Below are positions 11,667-22,323 of a stretch of 64,000 nucleotides of DNA, piece after piece. Under the pieces are notes generated by a model, which was not told the DNA's origin, ran no database searches, and saw only the letters and a list, made by a program, of their open reading frames with translations. The translations under genes and the position numbers were made by a program. This DNA comes from Adenanthera pavonina (taxonomy: Eukaryota; Streptophyta; Magnoliopsida; Fabales; Fabaceae), in the NCBI GenBank assembly GCA_026686845.1, contig JAIVEN010000010.1, positions 25,828,001 through 25,892,000 on the forward strand, in the 5' to 3' direction. Each line of letters starts with the position of its first letter. Position 1 is the first letter of the stretch.

Positions 11667-11675
11667 TATTTATAG
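11667..11675 (-). promoter_or_regulatory. TATA box of the LTR promoter
   Basis: The minus strand reads CTATAAATA, a good plant TATA box, placed at the expected U3/R border. The same box is present in the other LTRs of the group (for example 1410-1402 minus and near 38091 plus), while the LTR at 13424-14170 has lost this stretch through a ~110-bp deletion. Confidence 0.75.
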
Positions 11676-11690
11676 ATTTAGGTCTCAAAT

Positions 11691-11770
11691 ATCCGTTAGA
11701 GACTAAATCTATCCATTGGGGAAGTTATTCAACGGTTACTCTGAAAAACTATCCGTTTACCAACCGCATT
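11691..11770 (-). promoter_or_regulatory. AACGG (MYB-type) motif cluster upstream of TATA
   Basis: Within 80 bp upstream of the TATA box the minus strand has several AACGG or AACCG words (TAAACGGATAG, TAACCGTTGAA, TCTAACGGATA, GCGGTTGG). AACGG is the core of plant three-repeat MYB sites, and TCTAACGGATA differs at one base from the M-phase activator consensus. The cluster is kept in all LTR subfamilies here with scattered mutations. Function is inferred. Confidence 0.5.
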
Positions 11771-11999
11771 TAATGTTTCTGACATACTGAAATTTGAATT
11801 TTGGTTGGCCAACAGACAAATTTCGAAGGAACCGAAGATTAAAGCTTCCAACGTTACAGCACGAAGTTCGTCTGTTCATGAAGTGAAATTCAAATTTTGA
11901 AACTTACAAAACATTTTCACAATGTAACATACGAATTTTCAAGAAGAAAGTTTTTCGGTTAAGTGTGAACAGTGTTTTCAATTTTCTACAGTGCCTTCA

Positions 12000-12760
12000 A
12001 AATTTGTATTTTGGATCCCCAAAATTCGTCTGTCCATTGAACGTTTAAAGGGACACAGTAGATTACTTTCTTCGAAATTCGAATTTTGAAAGGGCGAAAT
12101 TCGTCTGTCAGAGAAACTCTTTTCATACTAATTTCATCATTCGAATGTTGCAAGTTCTTATCATTCGTATGCCAATGTTTCATTTCAATAGACTCAAGAA
12201 CTTAGCTTCTGAAATTTGAATTTCAATGTTCAAAGTTCGTCTGTCAGATAGCAGTTTTGAAACTTAAATCACTCTTGATCTCAGGTGAACTTTAACATAG
12301 TTTCAGACGAATTTCTTCCATTTTCTCAAGTTTTGTTTTGTTTGAAATTCGAATTTTGAAGACTCAAAGTTCGTGTGTTGCAAAGAAGCATCTTTCAGAC
12401 TTATATGAAAATTCGAATGTTGGAAGTTCAAAATTCGTCTGTCAGAGAGCATTTATCAAACTCAATTTCATTTGATTTCAGATGCACTTTATCATAGTTT
12501 CAGACGAATTTCTTTGGTTTTTACAAACTTCATTTTACTTGAAATTCGAATTTTGAAAGTGTGAAGTTCGTCTGTTACAAAAGGCCTCTTTTCAGACTAG
12601 ATGAAAATTCAAATTTTGAACAACCAAAATTCGTCTGACAGAGAGCCATCTCTTCAGACTTATTCAGTTTTAGCTCGAAATTCGAATTTCCAAAGGCAAA
12701 GTTCGAATTTCCAACTTGACAGTTTAGCTTAAACTTTCAACCATCGTCTGTTTGTGGGTG
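12000..12760 (-). repeat. Array of ~67-bp units with AAATTCGAATTT + TTCGTCTG
   Basis: In plus-strand coordinates the palindrome AAATTCGAATTT or a close variant starts at 12000, 12075, 12137, 12212, 12345, 12409, 12542, 12605 and 12678. TTCGTCTG or a variant starts at 12025, 12100, 12164, 12236, 12370, 12434, 12567 and 12630: 24-25 bp after the palindrome each time (27 for the most degenerate). Unit spacing is 62-75 bp or twice that; inverted CAGACGAA words at 12304 and 12501 fill the two double gaps. The array lies wholly in U3, upstream of the TATA box. Confidence 0.85.
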
Positions 12761-12983
12761 TTTTTCAAATATTTGAAGATTTAACATAAAATCAAAGTTT
12801 GAAAACTTCTTTTCTTCAAATCAAAATCTTTTACCCAGTCATAACAAAAACTAAGGATCCTACAAAAGATCTAACAGCAAGTACTCAGAAAATCTTCACT
12901 TGAAACAGCTTTGCTCTCCTTTGATATCTTCAATCCAAGCTCTTGAATATTGGTTTGGAATCATCAAAACTCTTGTTTCAACA

Positions 12984-13423
12984 CTTCTGAGCAAGTACTT
13001 TCTTTATAGCTAGATTTCGTACTAAGTTCAACAATTAACTATCTCTAGGTTTTGTAGTTCCCTAACTGCCTATCACTAAACTCCTAGGCTTGTACTTTAG
13101 ATTCATACCTCATGTCTTAAACATCATAAATACATTGTAAACTTTCTTTTATAGAGACATTGATTTTTTTTTTGGCCAAACATTCTCCTTTGAATCATAT
13201 ATTAACTTTCATGTCTATACTTAACATCTTTCCTCAAGCTCTTCTCAGCTTGACAATGGGTATAACCTATGACTTAATCTAAGCACATGGGACATTTTCA
13301 GGGTAGGCATAATCAATATCTTCTTTTTGCAATCTAAGAGGAGATCATTAACGAAAAGCCAATTCGTGCTTACCATTATGCTTCAATATTTATTGAAACT
13401 GGCAATGGAGATTATGGCCATGT
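12984..13423. other. Anonymous flank between two insertions, no gene
   Basis: 440 bp of T/C-rich DNA lying between the complete element and the next LTR. The first five bases (CTTCT) are the right target duplication of the complete element, so this is the continuation of 1-859. I see no coding signal. Its last five bases, CATGT, closely match CCTGT at 40935-40939, the right flank of the LTR at 39411-40934. Confidence 0.5.
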
Positions 13424-14170
13424 TGTTAGATATGTTGGCTTCTCAAGAGGAGGGTGAATTGGGAAGATTAAAATTTTCTGCAAAAGTTAAGAGAGTGATA
13501 AAAGCAAAGGTGACAGTAAAAATAGAGTATAAAAGAACAACAACATGAAGATAGTATAAGGGAAGAGAAAATACAAATGTTTATCCTAGTTTGGTCTCTT
13601 TATCTTGACCTACGTCCAATCCTCAAGTTGCTATTTGAGATTTTCCACTATCTTGGAAGAATTCAGTGGGCTTCTTGCAATTGCTTCAGTACAATTTGAT
13701 GCTCTGTTCCAAGAGCTTACAATTTCACTCTTTGCACTTTAACTAAGTGCTTACCAAATCCCTTGTGAAATTCCGTCACAAGAAAATCTTTCTTCCAGAT
13801 GAAGATAAGATTGATTATAGTGATTGAACTCTCTAATTTAGAGTGTATATGAAAGTTGAAGTATAGGATATGAAGTATGTGAGAGTAGAAGACTTTGACT
13901 CAAGAATTTAGTAGAGTTTCTGTATATATAATGTAAAATCATTACCCACATCTTCAATGTAAAAGTTTGAATTTTGGTGTGGCAACAGACGAATTTTATA
14001 GAGACCGAAAGCTAAAGACTTTAACGTTGAACCTCGAAGTTCATCTGTTATAAAGCAAAGTTTGAATTTTCATCTTTGGAAAATGTTTCTATGTTGGAAC
14101 ATACGAATTTTCAAGTTTAAATTATTTCTAGTAAGTGTGGACAATTGTTTTATATTGCTATAATGCCTTC
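13424..14170 (-). repeat. Partial SIRE-type LTR, subfamily C/H/J (left part)
   Basis: It begins TGTTAGATATGTTGGCTTC and follows the LTR consensus, but lacks about 110 bp around the TATA box and stops at 14170, where another LTR begins with TGTTAGATATACTAGC. The body is most like the LTR at 39411-40934: both share CATTACCCA(C/T)ATCTTCA and CTTGTGAAAT, whereas 30280-31856 differs at these places. It is probably the 3' LTR of an old element whose 5' LTR is 39411-40934. Confidence 0.75.
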
Positions 14171-15828
14171 TGTTAGATATACTAGCTTCCCAAGAGGGGG
14201 GTGAATTGGAAAGATTAAAATTTTCTGCAAAATGTCAATAAAGTGAAGAAAGCAAATGTGATAGTAAAACAGAGTATAAGTGAATGACAAGTAAAAGTAG
14301 TAATAGAAAAGAGAAGACACAGATGTTTATCCTTGTTCGATCTCTCAATCTTGACCTACGTCCAGTTCTCAAGTCACTACTTGAGACTTTCCATTATCTT
14401 GCAAGAATTCAGTGGGCTTCTTATAAATGCCACAGTACAGCTATGATACTCTATTTTAAGAGCTCACACTTTCTCTCTTTTGCACTCTAGCTAAGTGCTC
14501 CCCAATCCCTTATGATATCCCCTTATAAGAAAATATTTCTTTCAAATGAAGATAAGATTGTCTACAATAGATAAACTCTCTTAATCATAGTGTATATGAA
14601 AGTTGAAGTACAAAGAATGAAGTATGTGAGAGTAAAAGACTTTGAGTTGATGATTTGACAGAGTTTCAGTATATACAAAGTTAAAATCGTTACCTACAAC
14701 TTCAAATGGTTATATTTATAGATTTAGGTCTTAACTATACGCTAGAGTCAAAATCTATCCGTTGGAGAAGTTACCCAATGATTACTTTGAAAAATGATCC
14801 ATTCACCAACCGCATTTAATGCTTCTGACATTCAAAGTTTGAATTTTGGTTGGTCAACAGACGAATTTCACGGAAATCAAAAGGTAAAGACTTTAATGTT
14901 GAACATTTGAAGTTCGTCTATCATGAAGCAAAGTTCTAATTTTGATCTTTAAAAAAATATTTCTATGTTGGAATATACGAATTTTCAAATTAAAAGTTAT
15001 TCTGGAAAGTATGAACAGTTATTCCATTTTACTACAGTGCCTTCGAAATTCGAATTTTGATACCCAAAATTCATCTGTTAGTGGGCAGTTCAATAAGGCA
15101 CAATAGTTTATCTATTCGAAATTCAGATTTTCAAAATACAAAGTTTATATGTCAGAGAGGCCTCTTTTCAGACTTACTTCAAGGTTCCAATTTCTGAATA
15201 CTATCATTTGTATGTCAACATATCATCATAACAAACTCACAAGCTTTGTTTATAAAATTCAAATTTTCATGTTCAAAGTTCATCTGTCAGTGAGCCATTT
15301 TGATGCTCTTTCCAAACTCAGTTTTTAGATGAACTTTGACATATCCTCAGACTAATTTTTCATTTTTCATAAGTTGTATTTTGTCTGAAATTTGAATTTT
15401 CAAAAGCCAAAGTTCATCTATTACAAAAGGCTCTTTTCAGACAAGATTCAAAGTTCGAATTTCTGAAGTCAAAGTTTGTCTGTCAAAGAAGGCTCTTTTT
15501 AGACTTGTTCATTTTCAATACGAAATTCGAATTTCCAAAGCCAAAGTTCAAATTTTCAAAATAGCATATCAGTATAAACATTTCGAACTTCGTCTGTTAG
15601 TGAGTGTTTTTCAAATATCTCATGGATTAACATAGAATCATAGTTTTAAAATATATTTTTGCTAATCCAAAGTCGTTTACTCAATTTAAACATGGCTGTA
15701 GATTCTACATCTATTCTTGTGCTATTTTTTCTTGAATTTCTCCACTTGAGATCATTTGTGCACCTTTGATATCTTCTATCCAAGCTCTAGAAAGTTGGTT
15801 TGGAATCATCAAAACACTTGATTCAACA
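14171..15828 (-). repeat. 3' LTR of a truncated SIRE-type element, subfamily D/G
   Basis: 1658 bp from TGTTAGATATACTAGC to the closing ATTCAACA. It is inserted into the LTR that starts at 13424. It is very close to the solo LTR at 54222-55818 over the first 200 bp. A polypurine tract follows directly, so this is a 3' LTR of a minus-strand element and not a solo LTR. It carries degenerate copies of the motif array. Confidence 0.88.
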
Positions 15829-15995
15829 TTCACCCCCTTTTTAATGATGACAAAATAACTTACAAACTAGATTAGTACTTGGGTTTACTTTAACAAGCTC
15901 CCCCTCAGCATATGTATTATAATTCAAAAGATATAATGTACAGTGGATCAAGTAAAGAGATTCATTTATTCATTTAAAATTTCAACATAAGGATA
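15829..15995 (-). other. Polypurine tract and stub of a SIRE-type interior
   Basis: 15829-15842 is the minus-strand tract AAAAAGGGGGTGAA. The next ~150 bp match the 3' untranslated DNA beside the complete element's 3' LTR (for example the shared word AAGCTCCCCCTCA). The match fades near 15995, where gypsy sequence on the plus strand takes over, so the rest of this element was deleted or replaced. Confidence 0.7.
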
Positions 15996-16181
15996 GCAAT
16001 CATAGAGTATTCCCTGAAAATCTATGTGCTTGTGTCAGAGAGTTGATTCATCATGAAAGGTTAAGATTAAAGCTAGTTGACACGAAGAGGACTAAGACAG
16101 ACCCGATAGGATCATAACCGCATTCTGCAGATCAGGTTCAACAACTAGTGCAAGAATAAGTACTAGCTGAGGATTCGGGAT

Positions 16182-16853
16182 ATGAGTCTTTGCAGGAATA
16201 AGATTAAAGCCAGGCAATCTCCGGTATGTGATCAGTGTGTGAAAGCTCATGGTGGTAGACCATCCCTAGCCAGACAGAATGTATGTTATCGATGTGGCAA
16301 GGCCGAACACTATGATAGAGATTGCAGAGTAGATTTGGCTCGTACTAGACCCCAGGCACAAGGAAGGGTCTTTGCTCTTACGCAATATGAGGCTCGACAG
16401 TCACCTGATCTTATAGAAGGTATGATTAAAGTTAATGATTATCTTGTATATGCCTTATTTGATTCAGATGCTAGTCATTCATTCATTTTTTATAAGTGTG
16501 CTAAGGGATTGGGTCTGCATGTTACTGAGCTACCTTATGATCTTCATGTGTCCACACCCACAGGTAACCACGCTATTACATCCCAAGTATGCCTAAATTG
16601 CATTGTCCAATATGAACATTGTTGTACCACACTAGATCTCATATGCATGCCATTCCCAGATATCGATGTTATAATAGGCATGAATTGGCTTTCCACAAAT
16701 AACATTCTCCTTGATTGTAAAAACAAAGCCTTAATCTTACCTACTCCAGAAAGTGTCCTAAATACTGAGATTAAGCTAAATTTCATATTGACCACTCAAG
16801 CTGAGAGATGTTTGGGGAAAGGATGTCAAGCCTATTTGGTTTCTTTTCAATAA
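16182..16853 (+). pseudogene. Gypsy Gag C-terminus and aspartic protease
   Basis: An open stretch of 223 codons. Near its start a CCHC knuckle reads CYRCGKAEHYDRDC, with E where gypsy proteins usually have G before the His. Next comes the retropepsin: ALFDSDASHSFI, where the active site is DSD in place of DTG or DSG, so the enzyme is probably inactive. IDVIIGMNWLSTNNILLDC is the conserved second half of the fold. Weak Gag sequence continues upstream to about 16000 with stops. The next segment, reverse transcriptase, follows in another frame. The family cuts the Gag-Pol polyprotein during particle maturation. Confidence 0.85.
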
Positions 16854-18215
16854 ATGTTGAGGTTGATGAAGGGATTGAAGAAATACCAGTAGTAAGAGAT
16901 TTTCCTAAAGTGTTTCCTAAGGATTTTAAAGACTTACCACCTGAAAGAAAGGTAGAGTTTTCTATAGATCTTGTGCCATGAACAAGTCCAATATCAAAGG
17001 TACCATACAGAATGGCGCCACTTAAATTAGCAGAATTAAAGAAATAGATAGAAGAGCTATTGGAAAAAGGTTTCATCAAACCAAGTGTTTCTCCTTGGGG
17101 TGCTTCAGTGTTATCTGTAAAAAAGAAAGATGGGGGCCTCTGATTATGTATTGACTATAGGGAACTAAACAAAGTTACTATTAAAAACAAATATCCTTTA
17201 CCTAGAATTGATGATTTACTAGATCAGTTGGCAGAAGCCACTGTGTTTTAAAAAATTGATTTAAGATCTGGATATCTTCAATTATGGGTTAAGGCAGATG
17301 ATGTTTCCAAAACTGCTTTTCGAACTTGTTATGGGCATTCTGAATTTTTAGTGATGCCATTTGGTCTAACAAATGCCCCCGCAATATTCATGGACAACAT
17401 GAATAGGATTTTCCGACCCTACTTAGATCAGTTTTTGGTAGTTTTCATTGATGATATATTAGTGTAGTCCAAATCTTTAGAGGATCATTAGATGCATTTG
17501 AGAATAGTCTTGTCTATTTTAAAAGAAAAGAAATTATATGCTAAACTGAGCAAGTGTGAGTTTTGGATCACAGAAGTGCGGTTTTAAGGGCATGTCGTTT
17601 CCAAGGACAGGGTCATAGTACACCCAAGTAAAGTTAATGTAGTCTTAAAGTGGGAGCAACCTATGACCTTCACTAAGATAAGAAGTTTCCTGGTTTAGTA
17701 GGTTATTATAGATGATTTATACAGGACTTTTCTCGAATTGCATTGCCGCTTACAAAACTTACTAGAAAGAATACACCTTTGGTGTGGGATATGAATTGTG
17801 AAAATAGTTTTAATGAACTGAAGCACAAGTTAACTACCCCACTTGTATTAACTATACCTAATCCTAAGGAACCTTTTGTGCTTTACACAGATGCAAGTAA
17901 GCATGGATTGGGTTGTGTTTTAATGTAGAATGGTAGAGTAGTAGCATACACTTCTCGACAGTTAAAACTGCACAAAGAAAACTATTCTACACATGATTCA
18001 GAACTTATAGCTATTGTTCATGGTTTAAAGATATGAAGGCATTTTCTCTACAGTGGGGCTGTAGAAGTGTTCTGTGACCACAAAAGCCTCAAATATTTAG
18101 AAGATAAAAAAGAATTGAATGCAAGGAAGAGGCGCTAGATGGAACTATTAAAAGATTATAATCATTCTATAAAGTACCATCCAGGGAAACTAATGTAGTG
18201 GCTGATGCACTCAGT
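16854..18215 (+). pseudogene. Gypsy reverse transcriptase and RNase H
   Basis: The order of motifs is clear across several frames and stops: IEELLEKGFIKPSVSPWGA, VKKKDGGL, DYRELNKVTIKNKYPLPRID, FRTCYGHSEFLVMPFGLTNA, VVFIDDILV (FIDD catalytic box near 17445), LYAKLSKCEFW, then the connection and RNase H (FVLYTDASKHGLGCVLM at about 17877-17925, TSRQLKLHKENYSTHDSELIA). At least ten stops interrupt it. Several fall where the family has Gln or Trp, such as TAG after GLGCVLM (usually Gln) and TGA before RHFLYSG (usually Trp), the pattern left by C-to-T decay of methylated DNA. It would copy element RNA into cDNA if intact. Confidence 0.9.
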
Positions 18216-19755
18216 AGAAAAGCTGTTCACATAACCTATATGTTGATCCATGAAATGAAAATGCTGGAAGATTTTAGGGATATGTCCTTGTTTGTCCAAT
18301 TACATGGGACCAAAATTGGTAATGAATTTTTACAAAATTTAATGAAAGCCCAGCAGAATGTTGAGTTTGTACAAGTAGTTAAAGAAAAGATGAGTTAGGG
18401 AGAAATGCAAGAATTCAATGAGACAAATGATGGTCTGATCAGGTTTCATAAGAGAGTATATGTTCCTCCAGTAGCAGAGTTAAAGGAAAAGATACTGGTA
18501 GAGGCACATCAAAGTAAATATACTATTCATCCAGGTATTACAAAAATGTATCATGATTTAAGAAAATTGTTTTGGTGGCCTGAGATGAAAAGTGATATTA
18601 CCCAGTATTTGTCTAAGTGCTTAGTATGCTAACGAGTTAAAATATAATATCAGAAGCCTGCTGGAATGTTACAACCTTTAGATATCCCTGAATGGAAGTG
18701 TGATAGTATATCACTAGACTTCATTATGGGATTACCTAGAGCATCATCAGGATATGATGCTATATGGGTTATAGTAGATAGGCTCCCAAAGTCAGTCCAT
18801 TTCCTAGCCATGAAATCAACATATACACTGGATAAATTGGCACAGTTATATGTTAAAGAGGAAGTGAGACTTCATGGAGTACCTAATAGTATTATTTCAG
18901 ATCGTGATCCAAGGTTTACGTCGAATTTTTGGAAGTCATTGCAATAGGCCCTAGGTATGCAATTGAGATTCAATACAGTATAACATCCACAAACTGATGG
19001 ACAAACGTAGAGAACAATTCAAACATTAGAAGATATGTTAAAGGCTTGTGTGCTTGAAATGAAGGGAAACTGAGATGTATACTTACCACTAGCAGGATTT
19101 GCATATAATAACAGTTATCATTCCAGTATTTAGATGGCTCCATATGAAGCGTTGTATGGCAGAAAGTGCAGGTCCCCATTATGTTGGACAAAGTTAGGTG
19201 AGAGACAACTGATTGGTCCAGAAATGGTTGACCAGACCTCCAAACAAATTGAAATGATAAGAAAGAAATTACTAAAGGCTCAAAGCAGGTAAAAGAGTTA
19301 TGCAAATAAAAGGAGGAAGCCGTTAGAATTCGAAATAGAAGATCATGTTTTCCTCAAAAGTATCTCCTACGACTGGAGTTGGTCGATCGCTTAAGACCAA
19401 AAAGCTTTGTCTTAAGTACATAGGAACTTTTGAAATTCTCTCAAAAGCTAGACCTGTAGCTTATAAATTAGCCTTACCACCAAATTTGAGCCAAATACAT
19501 GATGTTTTCCATGTCTCACAGCTAAAGAAATATCAGCCCGATCCTACACACATTATGGAATATGAATGCATTGACTTACAAGATAATCTGTGCTTTAATA
19601 TTATACCTGAAAAGATTATAGATTATCGAGTCAAGCAACTGAGGAATAAAGACATTCCTCTATTGAAGGTGGTCTGGAAGGGCTTAACCCCAGAAGAAGC
19701 AACTTGGAAAATGGAGTCAGACATGAGACAGAAGTATCCAAAAATATTTACTTAA
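18216..19755 (+). pseudogene. Gypsy integrase with chromodomain-like C-terminus
   Basis: The zinc-binding HHCC domain lies at 18405-18632 (EAHQSKYTIHPGITKMYHDL ... CLVC). The core follows with SLDFIMGLPRA and SDRDPRFTSNFWKSL (two Asp of D-D-E), then a stop near 18946 and further breaks to about 19300. The C-terminal part (19345-19755) has PPNLSQIHDVFHVSQLKKY, the conserved GPY/F-side ending of plant chromoviruses, and ends PEEATWKMESDMRQKYPKIF, the usual chromodomain-type tail that in relatives targets insertion to heterochromatin. The stop at 19753 lies 37 bp before the polypurine tract. Confidence 0.88.
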
Positions 19756-19790
19756 GGTATACTTTAAATTTTGAGGACGAAATTTATTTT

Positions 19791-19804
19791 AAGGGGGATA
19801 GAAA
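19791..19804 (+). other. Gypsy polypurine tract
   Basis: AAGGGGGATAGAAA sits directly before the LTR's TGTAACATCC. The preceding phrase TTTTGAGGACGAAATTTATT is also typical of this gypsy group. Confidence 0.85.
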
Positions 19805-22323
19805 TGTAACATCCTGAAATAGTTTATGGATATTCAAGGCTCAATATTTTAAAATCTATAAAAAAATTTACAAAAATGGATGTACACTGTTTGGCATGAA
19901 ATAGGACAAAGAAGTCAATTATCTCAGTTGAAAGAAAAGAAGAAAAATGACAATTTTACCCCTGGGAAAAGAAAAAGGAAAAGAAAAAAGAAAATAAAAA
20001 GGAAAAAAGAAAAAAAAAAAGAAAAAGAAAAATGAAGGCGGTGGACGTTGGGGAAGATTAAGCAAAGTTGATGAATTTTGGGGAAAATTATCCCTAACGA
20101 CCTAAAAGTTTTAAAAATTATAAATTAGCCCAAGTTAAGGGCTTTTTGTAAATATGAAAAATTATAGTCAAAATGAAGCTCTTAATGATTTAAATCCAAT
20201 AAAATATATTATGAAATTTATTAAGGTCAAAATCATATTTATTGGGTGATTAAGATTTAATATTAATATTTTACTCAATAAAAGTCAGTTTAGACTGCAG
20301 GAAAAAGGTAGTATTGATCCAAGGACAATGATTGGACCTTGCTAAAATATATTTTGGCTATAGATAATGATTTTGGACCAAAAGTAATGGTTGGATAATC
20401 CTGTACCAATTTAATTACAATTTTGGCAAAAATACTTAATCGGTACGGGTAAATCTAATCGGTAAAGGGTATTTTGGTTCATAAAAATTATTGAAGCAAT
20501 TTTTAGCTAAAAAGTAAGGTGATCCACATCTGAATCAGTTTATGGACACATGTGGAATTTTTCAAAAATCTTTTTAAAAGAAAAGTAAATAAAAGTAGAT
20601 ATAAAAGTTAATTAAATGATTATATGACATAATTAATATTTTAAAACACAACATTTCATCTTCCTCACATAACAAACACGCTGGTTCAGTGGAGAAAGAG
20701 GCTAGGAAGGTGAGAGAGAGAGAGAGAGCAAAAGAGAGAAGGAAAAAACTACAAGTTTAGTCTAAAAACTTCAAGGTATTATCTTGTAACCATTTCCTTG
20801 TGCTCTCTAGCAATTTTAAGGCATTTTAGTGGGTATTTTTCCTCTATTTCCTTGCTGAAATTTCTGACCTAAAGAGATATTAGAGAGAGAAAGTTGTGCC
20901 ATGAAGAAACCAATCCATAAAAAGTGAAGTATATGTCATAAGATGCAAGATTATGGTATTGGTTTCAAAGATTGATGAGTTATTATTTTTCTACAATTTT
21001 CTCTATTTTTCTGCCAACATAAGGTTTAATATAGGAAAGGAATTGGGTTCAAAATAGGTTAGAACAAGTATGTTGTACAAGGAATGCATGATGGATAACA
21101 AAGTGCAAATTTTAGTTCAAGTGAGCACTTTGTGAATGAAATTGGATAATTAGTGGTTAATGGCATTATTTTATGATGCTATAGAATCCAAAGGAATGTT
21201 AAAAGATCAAGGAAAGGGTTTACAAAGTTTGAAAATTATTGGAAAGTTCAAAGGTAGTTAACTTACCTATCTATGCTTATGTATTGTCATTGATGTTACT
21301 TGATTTGAATGATGTGTTTAATGTTTAGAATGTTATCTTGTGATGATTTGGCATTGTTGGTTGGATTGTTTGAAGGGTAATGTGACCCTGGATATGTACA
21401 AATAGAAGGGGAAGTGCTGCCTAAATTTTTATAAAATGGTTAAACCAAAATGATTTGATTGCATGCTTTATGTGCTTTTAGATGAATACTTGCAATATAT
21501 ATGATGATATGTGTGCATGATTGTAGTTACTACTGAGATTCTTTGAATCTTACACCTTTCCAAATGTCTAATAAATTTTAGGTTCAAGTTATGGCAAGAT
21601 TGCCCAAGAAAGGAAAGGCAAGGAGAAGCAAGTTAATGTTCAAGATAATGATGCTTAGGTTGATACTATTATATGAGAGGTTATGTAAAATCTTATGGGA
21701 CATGATCATGCTATGTTTCCATGTTAATATGTTCCTCTAGGTTCTTATGGAGTATCATGAAAGATAGAGGCATGTTATGGGTATTTATGTATATATTAGT
21801 GTGTATTTTGGAGAGTTGGAAGAATGCAAGAGACCTTTCTGAACATGGTTGGGAATTTGAAGTACTATACATACCTCAATATGTTTTCAATGTATGAAAA
21901 CTAGACATATGTAGCTTTCCATAGACACAAAGATCACTCAATTTGGAGTTGAGTATGATTTATGATGATTTTTCAAAGTTATGGTCAGAATCAGAAATTT
22001 TAAAAAATGACCATTGCTACAGTGCATATAATACGAATTTGCTATATAAGTTTGCTAAGTAATTTCCCTATTCAACATTTTTTCCATGTATAGAATCTTT
22101 TAAACTGTATTTAGAGACTTGAACCATGTTAATATGATTTTTTCTAGATTTAGTTATGAATTTTCAAAGTTCACCGGGTAAAAAGAAGTTAACCAAGGGA
22201 ATGGTATCTGAAATGAAATATATTGGTTTAAGTTGTTTTATGTAATCAAGTTTCTAATCAAGTATTAATGGACTTAAATATAGTTTGATACATGGGAAAT
22301 GAGTCTAAGTATGAGGTGTGACA
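19805..22323 (+). repeat. Gypsy 3' LTR
   Basis: 2519 bp, TGTAACATCC to GAGGTGTGACA. A purine tract (about 19960-20036) and a (GA)n stretch near 20711 lie inside. From about 21040 on it is closely similar to 62876-64000; the phrase GAGAAGCAAGTTAATGTTCA is shared. No right target duplication can be checked because the left end of the element is missing. Confidence 0.85.

Larger units (their letters stand above)
860..12983 (-). mobile_element. Complete SIRE/Maximus-type Ty1-copia LTR retrotransposon
   Basis: A full-length 12.1-kb element lies on the minus strand: 5' LTR (11124-12983), primer binding site, gag, pol, spacer, ORF2, polypurine tract and 3' LTR (860-2718). It is bounded by the perfect 5-bp direct repeat CTTCT at 855-859 and 12984-12988. 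The LTRs start TG and end CA. In the first ~350 bp I compared by eye there are about 7 differences, so the insertion is fairly young. Copia order (protease, integrase, RT, RNase H), a second ORF downstream of pol and LTRs near 1.86 kb place it in the SIRE/Maximus group. Gag is open, pol has one frameshift near 6380 and ORF2 one in-frame stop near 4580, so this copy is probably not autonomous. It is the only copy of this family in the window with both LTRs and a complete interior. Confidence 0.95.
11124..12983 (-). repeat. 5' LTR of the complete SIRE-type element
   Basis: 1860 bp, TG...CA, followed on its outer side by the duplication CTTCT (12984-12988). Reading in the element's sense: about 1.3 kb of U3 containing the motif array (12000-12760), an AACGG-rich segment (11691-11770), a TATA-like box (11675-11667), then about 540 bp of R-U5 ending in GCTAACA. 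It differs from the 3' LTR at scattered single bases. Confidence 0.95.
15996..22323 (+). mobile_element. Decayed Ty3-gypsy chromodomain element, 5' truncated
   Basis: Plus-strand remains in gypsy order: Gag zinc knuckle and protease, reverse transcriptase, RNase H, integrase, chromodomain-like C-terminus, polypurine tract and a 2.5-kb 3' LTR. No 5' LTR or primer site is present; the left edge falls within gag near 15996. The C-terminus and the TGTAACA LTR start suit the Tekay/Del chromovirus group. Many in-frame stops show that it is dead. Related LTRs occur at 43494-59139 and 59140-64000. Confidence 0.9.

Noticed and set aside
12000..12760. Regularly spaced palindromes resembling a CRISPR array
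   Set aside because: Unit spacing is uneven, units are degenerate and partly inverted, there are no unique spacers of constant length, and they lie inside a eukaryotic LTR.
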